A stretch of 64,000 nucleotides of DNA from Cupriavidus basilensis (lineage in GTDB: Bacteria; Pseudomonadota; Gammaproteobacteria; Burkholderiales; Burkholderiaceae), in NCBI RefSeq assembly GCF_000832305.1, contig NZ_CP010536.1, forward strand, positions 2,728,001 to 2,792,000, read 5' to 3'. Below the pieces are notes generated by a model. It worked only from the letters and a program-made list of their open reading frames with translations, had not been told where the DNA came from and did not search any database. The position numbers were made by a program, and so were the translations under genes. The number at the start of each line of letters is the position of its first letter. Within the stretch, counting starts at the first letter, position 1. Below are positions 36,268 to 45,679 of this stretch, one piece after another.

Positions 36268-38184
36268 TCAACGATTGCCGTCGCGACCACCACCACGAGG
36301 ACGGCGGTTGCCATTGGGCTTGCCAGCCTGCGGCATCACATTCCCGTTGGCTTCGCCACCGCCGCGGCGCTGGGAACGATTCTGACCGCCGCCCATGCCA
36401 CCCATGCCACCCATGCCACCCATGCCAGCGCCACGGCCGCCACGGCCCGGGCCGCGGGGGGAACCCGCCGCGCCACCGCCCAGCTTGGTGGTATGGGACG
36501 TCAGCAGGGTCGGGCCACCGATGTAGCCCATCGACGTTTGCATCGGATCCGGCTGGCCGCGGCCAGCGCCGCTGCCGCGCGGGCCGTTGCCGCGGTTGAC
36601 GCGCGGCAGGCCGTCCATGCCGGTCGGCATCGGCATGCCGGCAATGGCTGCCTCCGTGCGCTGCTGGCGGCCACCCACCTTGCTGCCTCCGCGGGGACCG
36701 CTATCCCCCTTGGACGGCGCCTTCAGGCCGATGGATGCCATCAGCGCGCGCACGTCATCCGCCGCGAGCTCCTGCCAGCGGCCGCGCTTCAGGCCGCGCG
36801 GCAGCAGGAACTGGCCGTAACGGGTACGAATCAGGCGTGACACGGTCAGGCCGACAGCCTCGAACATGCGGCGCACTTCGCGGTTGCGGCCTTCGGTCAG
36901 CGCCACGTGGTACCAGTGGTTGATGCCTTCGCCACCACCGTCCGCGATGCGCAGAAAATTAGCCTCGCCATCCTCGAGCTTGATGCCATGCAGCAGGCGC
37001 TGGCGATCGGCCTCGGCCAGCTCGCCCAGTGTGCGCACCGCATATTCGCGCTCCACGCCGTAGCGCGGATGCATGAACTTGTTGGCGATGTCGCCGGAGG
37101 AGGTAAAGATCAGCAAGCCCTCGGTGTTGAAGTCGAGGCGGCCCACGGCCACCCACTTCCCTGCCTTGATGCGCGGCAGGCTGTCGAACACGGTCGGGCG
37201 GCCTTCCGGATCCGACTGGCTGACGATCTCGCCAGACGGCTTGTGATACAGCAGCACGCGCGGCGGCTTGGACGACACACGGCGATGGATCAGCTTGCCG
37301 TTGACCCGGACCTGGTCGGCCGGCAGGATACGCTGGCCGATGTGGGCAGGCAGGCCATTGACCGAAACCCGGCCCTGAAGGATCAACTCTTCCATTTCCC
37401 GGCGCGAGCCCAGTCCACCTTCAGCGAGCACCTTGTGCAGCTTGGGCGCATCGTCGTCTGCGGACAGCTCGCGCACCGGCTTGACCCGGGCCTGCGGACC
37501 GCTCGACTCTTCCTGGTCATACTGACCGGAAATGACAAAGCGGAACAGGTCCTCACCGCTCGCAGCAGCGGCGGCAGGCGCCTTCTCAGGCACACCAGCG
37601 CCCGGGCGCTGCATGCCGCCCTTGCCCTTGTTGCCCTTGCCTTGCTGACGCGGGCCGCCTTGCTGCCCTTCGGCGCTACCGCGGCGGGCCGCGCCTTGCG
37701 GCTGCTGGCCTTGCTGCGGCTTGCGCTTGCGGGCGCCATTCCCGTTCGGGTTGGCGCGAGCGCCATCGCGCTGGCGCTCGCCCACGGCTTCGCTTACGCC
37801 TTCGGCAGCGTCACCGCCGAAGTTGCGGCGGCCTCGCGGCGCCGGGCGCTCGCCCTGCTGCTCGCCGGCCTGCGCTGACTCGCCTTCTGCGGGCTTGCGC
37901 TTGCCACGCGTGCGTCCCTTCCTTGCGCTGTCGCCACGCGCGTCTTGCGCGGCGCCCGCATCGGGGCTGCCCGCAGGGATTGCCGCCCCGCCGTCCGCGA
38001 CACGGTCGCCATCGCGGTCCTGCGCGGCCTGGCGGCGCGTGGCCACCAGATTGCGCAAGCCACGGCGCAGGCCCTTGCGGCGCGGCGCGCCATCGGTGCC
38101 ATTGCCGGCATCACCGGCCGGCGTATCCGCCTGGCGGACGTCTTGATCAGAATCGGACAAGGTATTCACATTCGGATGTTGCAT
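36268..38184 (-). CDS. rluB: 23S rRNA pseudouridine synthase, RsuA/RluB family, with long disordered arms
   Basis: 638 residues, about twice the family core. Residues 1-235 are a low-complexity Arg/Gly/Gln-rich arm. Then an S4 RNA-binding domain ([24 protein letters not shown]), the catalytic region with Asp in [13 protein letters not shown] and the VEREYAVR motif. The C-terminal 130 residues are Gly/Arg/Met-rich (GGMGGMGG repeats, RGGGRDGN). RluB modifies U2605 of 23S rRNA. Arms of this type are common in Burkholderiaceae RluB and probably bind RNA. scpB lies 5 nt upstream. Confidence 0.95.
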   Translation of the reverse strand: MQHPNVNTLSDSDQDVRQADTPAGDAGNGTDGAPRRKGLRRGLRNLVATRRQAAQDRDGDRVADGGAAIPAGSPDAGAAQDARGDSARKGRTRGKRKPAEGESAQAGEQQGERPAPRGRRNFGGDAAEGVSEAVGERQRDGARANPNGNGARKRKPQQGQQPQGAARRGSAEGQQGGPRQQGKGNKGKGGMQRPGAGVPEKAPAAAAASGEDLFRFVISGQYDQEESSGPQARVKPVRELSADDDAPKLHKVLAEGGLGSRREMEELILQGRVSVNGLPAHIGQRILPADQVRVNGKLIHRRVSSKPPRVLLYHKPSGEIVSQSDPEGRPTVFDSLPRIKAGKWVAVGRLDFNTEGLLIFTSSGDIANKFMHPRYGVEREYAVRTLGELAEADRQRLLHGIKLEDGEANFLRIADGGGEGINHWYHVALTEGRNREVRRMFEAVGLTVSRLIRTRYGQFLLPRGLKRGRWQELAADDVRALMASIGLKAPSKGDSGPRGGSKVGGRQQRTEAAIAGMPMPTGMDGLPRVNRGNGPRGSGAGRGQPDPMQTSMGYIGGPTLLTSHTTKLGGGAAGSPRGPGRGGRGAGMGGMGGMGGMGGGQNRSQRRGGGEANGNVMPQAGKPNGNRRPRGGGRDGNR

Positions 38185-38189
38185 GGTGT

Positions 38190-39266
38190 TCAGTTGGACA
38201 CGCGCTGGTCGTGCTCGTCGTGCTCGCTGGGGTGCGCCGGATTCGTCGTGGACGCCCCCGGGACTTCGGACGCCTGCTCGCCGGAGGCCACTTGTACGTG
38301 GTAACCGTTGGCGGGCGTGTCCGTTTGCTCATTTGTTTCACCGTCTTCGACGGCTTGCTCCTCGGCTGTGCCGCCGGATTGCGCACCGGGGGACTCGCCG
38401 GCCACCGGCTCGCTCGCCGGCTCACTGCCTGGCCCGGGCGTCGCCGGCACGTTCACCACGGCTTCGGTGGTGGGTGTAAACCCGACCTCTACTTGCGCCA
38501 AGGCCTCCTTCCTTTCAAACGCATCCACCAAATCGGCGATGCCGTCTGTGGCGCCGGCCGCAAGACCATCGAGGGCAACCACGCCGGAAGGGATCGGCTC
38601 CCCCTCTCCGGCATCCGCCACAACCAGCGCGGCAGCGCTGGCCTGATCATGGCCAGGTTCCGCGAATGCCTCTTCGTCGCTATCCGCCGGCACCGTGCCC
38701 AGCGCCTCGAAATCAATCGGCTCCTGATTCAGCAGCGCGACCTGCGCCTGGGCCTGGATGTCTTCCAGCGGCGGCAATTCATCGAGCGTGCGCAGGCCAA
38801 GGTCATCAAGGAAATTCTTGGTGGTGGCATAGAGCGCAGGCCGTCCGGGCACGTCACGGTGGCCGATCACCTCGATCCAGCTGCGATCCTCGAGCTTCTT
38901 CACGACTTCGGTGCTGACCGCGACACCGCGGATTTCCTCGATATCGCCCCGTGTGACGGGTTGCCGGTAGGCAATGATCGCCAGCGTCTCCATCACGGCG
39001 CGGGAGTACTTGGGCGGCTTTTCAGGATTCAGCCGATCCAGGTACTCACGCATGACAGGGCGGCTCTGGAAACGCCAGCCACTGGCCAGTGCCACGAGTT
39101 CCACGCCGCGTTGCTCCCAGTCGCGGCGCAGCTCTTCCAGCAGCACGCGAATGGTGTCGGCACCGACGTCGTCGGCAAACAGCCGGCGCAAGTCATTGAC
39201 GCGCAAGGGTTCCTGCGCGCAGATCAGCGCGGTCTCGAGGACGATCTTCGCCTCTTGGGTATTCAT
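38190..39266 (-). CDS. scpB: Segregation and condensation protein B, with C-terminal extension
   Basis: 358 residues. The winged-helix ScpB core occupies about 1-190 ([75 protein letters not shown]). The last 160 residues are an acidic, low-complexity tail not found in short ScpB proteins. ScpB works with ScpA and SMC in chromosome condensation; neither partner gene is in the window. Likely co-transcribed with rluB (5-nt gap). Confidence 0.95.
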   Translation of the reverse strand: MNTQEAKIVLETALICAQEPLRVNDLRRLFADDVGADTIRVLLEELRRDWEQRGVELVALASGWRFQSRPVMREYLDRLNPEKPPKYSRAVMETLAIIAYRQPVTRGDIEEIRGVAVSTEVVKKLEDRSWIEVIGHRDVPGRPALYATTKNFLDDLGLRTLDELPPLEDIQAQAQVALLNQEPIDFEALGTVPADSDEEAFAEPGHDQASAAALVVADAGEGEPIPSGVVALDGLAAGATDGIADLVDAFERKEALAQVEVGFTPTTEAVVNVPATPGPGSEPASEPVAGESPGAQSGGTAEEQAVEDGETNEQTDTPANGYHVQVASGEQASEVPGASTTNPAHPSEHDEHDQRVSN

Positions 39267-39857
39267 GTTGATTGCGTGCAGCCTGTCTTTGCACCTGCGC
39301 CCCGGTTGATCCCGGGCGCACTGGAGATTGCGGGTTCAGCGGTAGGGATTGCCACCGCCATCTGGCCGCGCAGCCAACCGCATGCTCGATGCATGCCAGC
39401 CGTGCGCCTTCTTTATTGCATCGGGTGCCGGACCTGACCGGCAGGAGATCGCCCGGCCACCGGCTTTATCTGCCGGTCGACGGAGCCCTTGCGTCGCGCC
39501 TTCCCCCTGATGTGGCGGACCTGTCCGGCACGGCGTTTATCGTCGAACGCACCGGTTGCAAGAAAATACGGATATTGGGCCTGCTGACCTATTTCACCCC
39601 GCCCTGCCGTGACTGGTCTTTTGAACCGAATCTTTTTAACCGGACGGCGGATGGGGAACGGTCCCTGGCGCTGATGCCTGCCTGGGTGTTCCTGGCATGC
39701 ATCCCTGATGCAGCGGATGCTACCTGACGATGCCACGATGAAACACGCTGCGCGATATCGCTGTTCTTGCGATTGTATGGCATTCCCTGGCAAACCTGCA
39801 ACCGATTCGCGCAGCTAGCTCAGCGCAGAAGTGACAAATACACCACGAAACGGCGCT
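39267..39857. other. 591-nt gap without a recognised gene
   Basis: Between the scpB start and the 3' end of the SafE-like gene, so it should contain the scpB promoter. Two short reading frames (151 residues on plus, 126 on minus) show no known motif, signal peptide or ribosome site. The part from about 39530 to 39850 looks less GC-rich than its surroundings. No tRNA or other RNA gene recognised. Confidence 0.4.
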
Positions 39858-40622
39858 TCAGAAGACAAGGCAGAATCCATGCGCGGCAAGCGTCTCTGGC
39901 AAAAGCAGTGCACGCGCCACCCCGGCCAAGCCAAAGGCCACCACCGCAAGGCCAGCGCCAGCCCGCAACGCCGGGCGCCGCGAAAGTTGCCTGAGATAGC
40001 CGGACAGGCCCGAGATCACCAGCAGGTTTGGCAGGGTGCCAAGGCCAAACACGGCCATCACCAGCGCGCCCGACGGCGCATTGCCGGCCAGCAACGCCAT
40101 GGCAAGGGCGCCGTACACCATGCCGCACGGGACCAGCCCCCAGGCTAGCCCCATGCCGTAGCGCCGCAGCAACCGGCCCTGCCCCTGCGCCCGGGCCACA
40201 GCCGGCAAGCGCGCCCCGACGGCGCCAAGGCCGCGCAGCAAACCGCCCGCGCCACGGGCGGCGAGCCGCTCCAGCCAACCCGTACCCATGGTGCGCCCGC
40301 GCAACATCCACAAGCCCGACAGCACCAACATCACGCTGCCGATCCCGAACAGCCAACGCTGCAGCGGCAGGTACTGTGCCTTCCAGACACCAGCGCCAAG
40401 GGCGCCCAGCAAGGCCCCCAGCACCGCATACATGCTCAGCCGCCCGGCATGCATGACAAGCAGTTCCAGCAACCAATGGCCGGGACGCCGGAGCACCGTG
40501 GCGGGCACGCGCGCAACGCCGCCCTGCTCCGCCGCCAGCGCGATCCCGCCGCACATGGCGGCGCAGTGCACGCCGCCCAGCAAAGCCAGGGTAAATACGC
40601 TGATAAGCACGCCTATGGTCAA
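39858..40622 (-). CDS. SafE/TauE-like (COG2836) membrane protein linked to cytochrome oxidase
   Basis: 254 residues. I chose TTG at 40622 because GGAGGAGAAG lies directly before it; GTG at 40613 is the alternative. About six membrane helices. The first holds HCAAMCGG, a His-Cys-x-x-Met-Cys pattern typical of the COG2836 group and suited to binding copper. Members of this group are often next to cco genes and have been linked to copper supply or cytochrome oxidase assembly; they are usually annotated sulfite exporters by distant similarity. Divergent from fnr. Confidence 0.82.
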   Translation of the reverse strand: MTIGVLISVFTLALLGGVHCAAMCGGIALAAEQGGVARVPATVLRRPGHWLLELLVMHAGRLSMYAVLGALLGALGAGVWKAQYLPLQRWLFGIGSVMLVLSGLWMLRGRTMGTGWLERLAARGAGGLLRGLGAVGARLPAVARAQGQGRLLRRYGMGLAWGLVPCGMVYGALAMALLAGNAPSGALVMAVFGLGTLPNLLVISGLSGYLRQLSRRPALRAGAGLAVVAFGLAGVARALLLPETLAAHGFCLVF

Positions 40623-40920
40623 CTTCTCCTCCCAATCACACAATCGCAACGTCCGACGCGGTAAAATGCGGCGAACGCGCCCCCGCAGTTCCAAGAGGCG
40701 CTATCAACATGAAGCTTGGCGCCCGCGCACACCAGTGCGCTCGCGCAACATGACGACGGGCACGGCAAGCCGCGCTGCACAGATAGCGCACTGCCGCAAG
40801 ACCCGCGCGCCAGGCCGATGTGGATAGCGCTTCCAATCGACGACTCTCAACGTCAAGCTCTCAACTCAATGCGCCTGCCACATCGCGCTTGATTGACTGC
40901 GCTAAACCGACAGGCCCCAA
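40623..40920. other. Divergent SafE-like/fnr intergenic region
   Basis: 298 nt holding the promoters of both genes. A TTGAT half-site of an FNR box occurs at about 40889-40893, but its second half is not conserved, so FNR autoregulation is not shown. Confidence 0.4.
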
Positions 40921-41646
40921 TTGCTCACCACCATTCCCATTACCGAGATGTCGCCCCGCTGCTCCACTTGCTCGCTCGGCCAGCTCTGCCTGCCCGTCGG
41001 CATGTCGCAGCAGGACCTCGAAAAGATGGATACGCTGGTCCAGGACCGGGTGCGCGTACGCAAGGGCGAAACCCTGTACCGCCTCGGAGATCCTCTCACC
41101 GCCGTCTACGCGATCCGCTTCGGCACGCTCAAGACCCACCTGACAATGGAAGACGGCCGCTCGCAGATCACGGGCTTCCACCTTCCCGGCGAAGTCGTCG
41201 GCCTCGACGGCCTTGGCGAGATGCAGCACGCTTCGGACGCCACCGCACTGGAGGATACCGAAGTCTGCATGGTGCGCTTTGGCGATCTCCAGACGCTGTC
41301 CAACGTCCTGCCTTCCCTGCAGCATCAGTTCATGCGCCTGATGAGCAAGGAGATCTCGCAGGACCAGGTCATGTTGATCACGCTCGGATCGATGCGTGCC
41401 GAGGAGCGGCTTGCCGCTTTCCTGATCAACCTGTCCGAGCGCTTGTCCGCGCGCGGCTATTCGGCCTCCGAGTTTGTGCTGCGCATGAGCCGCGAGGAAA
41501 TCGGCAGCTACCTGGGACTCAAGCTCGAAACCGTCAGCCGCCTGTTCTCGCGCTTTGCGGAAGCCGGCCTGATCCAGATTCGCCAGCGCCACGTCAAGCT
41601 GGTCGACATGGCGGGGATCAAGCAGATCGTCAACAAGTCCTGCTGA
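40921..41646 (+). CDS. fnr: FNR-type oxygen-sensing transcriptional regulator
   Basis: 241 residues if started at TTG 40921 (an in-frame TAA lies 18 nt upstream); ATG at 40948 is a shorter alternative. Cys14, Cys17, Cys23 and Cys116 have the same spacing as the four [4Fe-4S] ligands of E. coli FNR. A cyclic-nucleotide-binding-like fold, dimerisation helix and HTH (SREEIGSYLGLKLETVSRLFSRF) follow; E-xx-SR is the FNR DNA-contact pattern. Under low oxygen it should bind TTGAT-N4-ATCAA, found before ccoN and ccoI, and so switch on the high-affinity oxidase. Confidence 0.95.
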   Translation: MLTTIPITEMSPRCSTCSLGQLCLPVGMSQQDLEKMDTLVQDRVRVRKGETLYRLGDPLTAVYAIRFGTLKTHLTMEDGRSQITGFHLPGEVVGLDGLGEMQHASDATALEDTEVCMVRFGDLQTLSNVLPSLQHQFMRLMSKEISQDQVMLITLGSMRAEERLAAFLINLSERLSARGYSASEFVLRMSREEIGSYLGLKLETVSRLFSRFAEAGLIQIRQRHVKLVDMAGIKQIVNKSC

Positions 41647-41732
41647 CGTGCTCGTCGCGGGCCACCCTCGCCCGCGGCGGCTCGCCGCGATACCGCGCCT
41701 GCTGGCCTGAACCGGCAAGGCGCGCATCGCAT

Positions 41733-41984
41733 TCACTCCAGCTCGTCCGTGTCCGCCAGCCGCGTGGGCATGGTGTACAGCGTCAAGCCGCTCGACAGCG
41801 AGCACAGCACCCACGCGATCAGGAAGCCCACGGTGTAGACCGCCTCCCGCGATGCCTCGACCGGCTGGCCGAAGAAGCGCAGGTCGCCGGGATCGACCAT
41901 GGAGAATACCAGCGCGGTCGCCAGCCCGGCGACCAGGAAAGCGGGCCACAGCACCCACATCAGCCAGCGTAGTCTCATGATCAC
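41733..41984 (-). CDS. Small two-helix membrane protein at the end of the cco operon
   Basis: 83 residues with two membrane helices (about 6-28 and 50-70) and an acidic end (DTDELE). It starts within an ATGA overlap with the FixH-like gene, so it is a translated member of the operon. Family not recognised; place suggests a part in cbb3 oxidase assembly or stability. Confidence 0.7.
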   Translation of the reverse strand: MIMRLRWLMWVLWPAFLVAGLATALVFSMVDPGDLRFFGQPVEASREAVYTVGFLIAWVLCSLSSGLTLYTMPTRLADTDELE

Positions 41985-42199
41985 CTCGCTTGCGCCGCGA
42001 CCGGCGCTGCCTGGCGTGCCGCGCTGCCCGCCTTCTCGACCACCAGGCCGTGGCGAGCCACCCCCTCCTCAATGGGCGGATCCGGATGGGTCATGGCCAG
42101 CCAGATCGTGACCCCGCAGGCCACCATGGCCACGAATGGCCCACTCATCAGCAGCCACGGCCATGGCTCCTTCCACCAGGGATTGCTTTGCTGCGTCAT
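41981..42199 (-). CDS. Short FixH-like protein
   Basis: 72 residues from ATG at 42199, with GAGGAGGCCAG upstream. PWPWLLMSGPFVAMVACGVTIW forms the membrane helix in part, followed by the FixH-like LAMTHPDPPIEEGVARHGL. Full FixH proteins are about twice as long, so most of the periplasmic domain is missing here. FixH/CcoH assists cbb3 oxidase assembly. Lies 67 nt after ccoG, where fixH is expected. Confidence 0.75.
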   Translation of the reverse strand: MTQQSNPWWKEPWPWLLMSGPFVAMVACGVTIWLAMTHPDPPIEEGVARHGLVVEKAGSAARQAAPVAAQAR

Positions 42200-42266
42200 C
42201 TGGCCTCCTCTAGATCTAGATCGCGTATGTTGCGTGCGGATTGGTGCATCCAGCGTCTCAGCCGCC

Positions 42267-43766
42267 TCATAGATTGCGCGGCACGATAAAGCTGGTGCTC
42301 TGTCGAATCTCCGCGCCATGACTCCCCGCGCCCTCGTCGGGCACCGCGGTCACTGTGACCTCGATCTTGTGCGTGCCCTGCGCCGCGGACTCGATCGGCA
42401 CGCGCACCCGCACGGGAATCAGGCGATTGGACGTGGGCTCCAGGTTGCCCGCAGCGTGGTCATATTCCACGACCAGGCCCTTGAGCTCATCGCTGCCCGC
42501 GCTGACGGCGACGCGCATCGGCGCCTCTGTCGTGTTGATCAGCTGCAGCCGGTACACGTTTTCGATCCAGCGCCCTTCCACTTCCCGCCCCAGCGCGCCG
42601 CGGTCGCGGATGATATCGACCTTGAGCGGCGTGCGCATGGCCAGCGAGACCATGAAGCCGGCGACCAGCGCCAGCCAGATCAACGAGTAGATCACCGTGC
42701 GCGGCCGCACCAGGCGCTTGCGCGCCACGGTCTCGGAGAGCGCGCTGCGCATGGCGTTCTCAGAGGTATAGCGAATCAGCCCGCGCGGGTAAGCCATCTT
42801 GTCCATGACCTGGTTGCAGGCGTCAATACAGGCGCCGCAGCCAATGCAGTCGTACTGCAGTCCATCGCGAATATCGATGCCAGTAGGACAGACCTGCACG
42901 CAGATGCTGCAATTCACGCACGAGCCCAGCCCGGCAGCCTTGTGGTCCGCCTTGCGCGAGCGGCTGCCGCGCGGCTCGCCGCGGCCCACGTCATAGGTGA
43001 CTACATAGGTGTCGCGATCCACCATCACGCTCTGGAAGCGCGCATACGGGCACATGTACTTGCAGACCTGCTCGCGCATGAAGCCGGCGTTGCCCCAGGT
43101 GGCAAACGAGTAAAACAGCATCCAGAACGTCTGCCACGGACCGAGCGAGAGGCTCAGCACCTGCGCGCCGAGCGTGCGGATGGGCGAGAAATAGCCGACG
43201 AAGGTAAAGCCGGTCCATAGCGCGATCACGATCCAGAGCGTGTGCTTGGTGGCCTTCAGGCGCAGTTTGCGCGCGCTCCAAGGATCGCCGTCCAGGCGGA
43301 TACGGGCAAAGCGGTCGCCTTCCACATGCCGCTCAATCCACATGAATATCTCGGTGTACACCGTCTGCGGACACGCGTAGCCGCAAAACAGCCGCCCCGC
43401 GATCGCCGTGAAGAGAAACAGCGACACTGCGGAGATCACCAGCAGCACGGCAAGGTAGATCACATCCTGCGGCCACAGCACCAGGCCGAAAATATAGAAC
43501 TTGCGCGCGCCGAGATCGAACAACATGGCCTGGCGGCCGTTCCACTGCAGCCAGGGCATGCCATAGAAGAACAGCTGGGTCAGGACCACCATCCAGACCC
43601 GCCAGCTCGAGAACGCACCCGACACCGAGCGCGGATAGATCTTGCGGCGGACTTCATACAGGGTCTCGTCCGACGTTTCCGCGTCCGCCGAATCAGGTGT
43701 AGGTGCTCGCAGCGGCGCCCACGCGGCCCCGTTCCTTTCAAGCGGCTCCGGTCCGGGGGCGTTCAT
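42267..43766 (-). CDS. ccoG: Cytochrome c oxidase accessory protein CcoG (FixG/RdxA)
   Basis: 499 residues from ATG at 43766. Membrane helices plus polyferredoxin clusters: CGYACPQTVY, CKYMCPYARFQ, and two 4Fe-4S motifs, CVNCSICVQVCPTGID and CIGCGACIDAC. A C-terminal Ig-like periplasmic domain follows. It is thought to reduce copper during cbb3 oxidase assembly. It follows ccoP in the operon. Confidence 0.96.
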   Translation of the reverse strand: MNAPGPEPLERNGAAWAPLRAPTPDSADAETSDETLYEVRRKIYPRSVSGAFSSWRVWMVVLTQLFFYGMPWLQWNGRQAMLFDLGARKFYIFGLVLWPQDVIYLAVLLVISAVSLFLFTAIAGRLFCGYACPQTVYTEIFMWIERHVEGDRFARIRLDGDPWSARKLRLKATKHTLWIVIALWTGFTFVGYFSPIRTLGAQVLSLSLGPWQTFWMLFYSFATWGNAGFMREQVCKYMCPYARFQSVMVDRDTYVVTYDVGRGEPRGSRSRKADHKAAGLGSCVNCSICVQVCPTGIDIRDGLQYDCIGCGACIDACNQVMDKMAYPRGLIRYTSENAMRSALSETVARKRLVRPRTVIYSLIWLALVAGFMVSLAMRTPLKVDIIRDRGALGREVEGRWIENVYRLQLINTTEAPMRVAVSAGSDELKGLVVEYDHAAGNLEPTSNRLIPVRVRVPIESAAQGTHKIEVTVTAVPDEGAGSHGAEIRQSTSFIVPRNL

Positions 43767-43821
43767 GGGCGAACGCCCCCGCCGCGGTGCGGGTCGGGCT
43801 GACAAGCATAAGCGCAGCGGC

Positions 43822-44748
43822 TCATTGCTTCCCCCCTTCGCCTGCGCCGCCGATGTTGGACAGGCCCCAGACATAGGCCGTCAACATGCGGATGCGCTCC
43901 GGCGTGAGGATTTCCTCGTGCGCCGGCATATGGTTGTTATGGCCCTTCAGGATGGCGTCGACGATGTTCGCCTCCGAACTGCCGTACAGCCACACGCGGT
44001 CCGACAGGTTAGGCGCGCCAAGCGCCTGGTTGCCCTTGCCGGTGGAGCCATGGCAGGCCGCGCAGGTGGACTTGAACGTGCTCTCGCCGCGCGAGGCGCG
44101 GATCGGGTCGGAAGACAGGCCGGACAGCGAACGCACGTATTGCGCCACGTCACCAGCGAGCTTGCCGTCGATGGTCGAGGCGAACGACGGCATCACGCCA
44201 TTGCGGCCCTTGGTAATGGTCTGCGTGATGGTCTCGGGATCCCCGCCGTACAGCCAGTCGTTGTCGGTCAGGTTGGGAAAGCCGCGGCTGCCGCGCGCAT
44301 CGGAGCCGTGGCATTGCGCGCAGTAGTTGAGAAACAGGCGTTGCCCGATCTCGCGCGCCGCCGGTTCGGCCGCCACCTGCTTGACGTCCATCTGCATGTA
44401 CTTGCCATAGACCTCGCGCTGCAGTTGTTCGGCCGCCTGGCGGTGCGCCTCCAGCTCAACCCGGCTGGAGGTCTTGAGCACGCCGGCGTAGGAACCCAGG
44501 CCGGGGTACAGCACCAGGTAACCCAGGCCAAAGATGCATGCCAGCAGGAACATCCACATCCACCAGCGTGGCAGCGGGTTGTTCAACTCGCGCAGGTCGC
44601 CGTCCCACACGTGGCCGGTGTCCTCAGGGGCGCCCACAACCTTGGTGACCTTGCGCTGGGAGAACAGCAGCCACACGCACCAGACGATGCCGACCAGTGC
44701 GATGGCGGCAATGTAGTAGCTCCAGAAATCCGTGAAGAAGTCGCTCAT
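43822..44748 (-). CDS. ccoP: cbb3-type cytochrome c oxidase, dihaem subunit III
   Basis: 308 residues. Two N-terminal membrane helices with the CcoP motif NNPLPRWWMWMF, then two cytochrome c domains with haem sites CAQCH and CAACH. It takes electrons from soluble cytochrome c and passes them to CcoO/CcoN. Three nt after ccoQ. Confidence 0.97.
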   Translation of the reverse strand: MSDFFTDFWSYYIAAIALVGIVWCVWLLFSQRKVTKVVGAPEDTGHVWDGDLRELNNPLPRWWMWMFLLACIFGLGYLVLYPGLGSYAGVLKTSSRVELEAHRQAAEQLQREVYGKYMQMDVKQVAAEPAAREIGQRLFLNYCAQCHGSDARGSRGFPNLTDNDWLYGGDPETITQTITKGRNGVMPSFASTIDGKLAGDVAQYVRSLSGLSSDPIRASRGESTFKSTCAACHGSTGKGNQALGAPNLSDRVWLYGSSEANIVDAILKGHNNHMPAHEEILTPERIRMLTAYVWGLSNIGGAGEGGKQ

Positions 44749-44751
44749 GAC

Positions 44752-44979
44752 TCAGTGTTCCTGCGTGGTGTTGTTTGCGCCGCCGGCATGACGCGCGACA
44801 CGGCGGCCGGCGTCGGGCCTGGCGTCTTGGCGTGCGGCCAGCGGCTCGTCGGGCAAGGCGAACGGCAGCATGGCCGACTCCTGGTTGGCGGCCTTGCGCC
44901 CGGACGACCAGGCCCACCAGCAGATGGCGATGAAGGCAGCCATCGAGATCACGGTGGAAAACGCGGTGATCATTGCCAT
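44752..44979 (-). CDS. ccoQ: cbb3-type oxidase subunit CcoQ/FixQ
   Basis: 75 residues: one membrane helix (about 8-26, FSTVISMAAFIAICWWAW) and a polar tail with FALPDEP, typical of CcoQ. It stabilises the core oxidase. Three nt after ccoO and three before ccoP. Confidence 0.9.
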   Translation of the reverse strand: MAMITAFSTVISMAAFIAICWWAWSSGRKAANQESAMLPFALPDEPLAARQDARPDAGRRVARHAGGANNTTQEH

Positions 44980-44982
44980 GGC

Positions 44983-45660
44983 TTACTCCTTGGCCGGCGT
45001 GGCCGCGGGCTGCGCGGCGGCCGCGGTATCGACCCGCACATTGCGCTTGGCGATGCCAAGCTCCTGCAGGTAGGCGACCATCGCGTCTTCCTCGGTCTTA
45101 CCGGCCAGCGTGGCAGGCGCCTGCTCAATCTCGGCGTCGGTGTACGGCACGCCGAGACGGCGCAGCGCACGCATGCGGTCGCGGACATCGTTGGTCTGCA
45201 ACGGCGTTTTCTCCAGCCACGCGTAGGACGGCATCACCGATTCGGGCACCACATCGCGCGGATTGCGCAAGTGGATGCGCTGCCAGTCATCGGAGTAGCG
45301 TCCGCCCACGCGCGCCAGATCGGGACCGGTACGCTTGGAACCCCACAGGAAGGGATGGTCGTAGACCGACTCGCCAGCCGTGGAGTAGTGGCCATAGCGC
45401 TCGACGTCACCCTGCAAAGTGCGTACCTGCTGCGAATGGCAGCCCACGCAGCCCTCGCGGATATAGATATCGCGGCCCATCAGGCGCAGCGCGGAGTACG
45501 GCTTGATGCCCGCGTCGGGCTCGGTGGTGGAGTGCTGGAAGAACAGCGGCACGATCTGGACCAGCCCGGCGATGCTGACCACCAGGATGGTGCAGATGAT
45601 CAGCCACCCGATATTCTTCTCCAGGGTCTCGTGCGTAAAGAAGCTTCGTTTTTCGGACAT
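44983..45660 (-). CDS. ccoO: cbb3-type cytochrome c oxidase, monohaem subunit II
   Basis: 225 residues. One N-terminal membrane anchor (about 16-38), the CcoO motif [24 protein letters not shown] in part, with haem site CVGCH, and [11 protein letters not shown] plus [11 protein letters not shown] carrying the Met ligand. Electron relay from CcoP to CcoN. Nineteen nt after ccoN. Confidence 0.97.
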   Translation of the reverse strand: MSEKRSFFTHETLEKNIGWLIICTILVVSIAGLVQIVPLFFQHSTTEPDAGIKPYSALRLMGRDIYIREGCVGCHSQQVRTLQGDVERYGHYSTAGESVYDHPFLWGSKRTGPDLARVGGRYSDDWQRIHLRNPRDVVPESVMPSYAWLEKTPLQTNDVRDRMRALRRLGVPYTDAEIEQAPATLAGKTEEDAMVAYLQELGIAKRNVRVDTAAAAQPAATPAKE

Positions 45661-45679
45661 CGTTTCTATCCTGGAATGA

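Noticed and set aside
39272..39793. Short frames of 151 and 126 codons in the gap upstream of scpB
   Set aside because: No ribosome site, motif, signal peptide or family likeness; codon pattern unlike neighbours.
40889..40902. FNR box upstream of fnr
   Set aside because: Only the first half (TTGAT) matches; the second half is not ATCAA.
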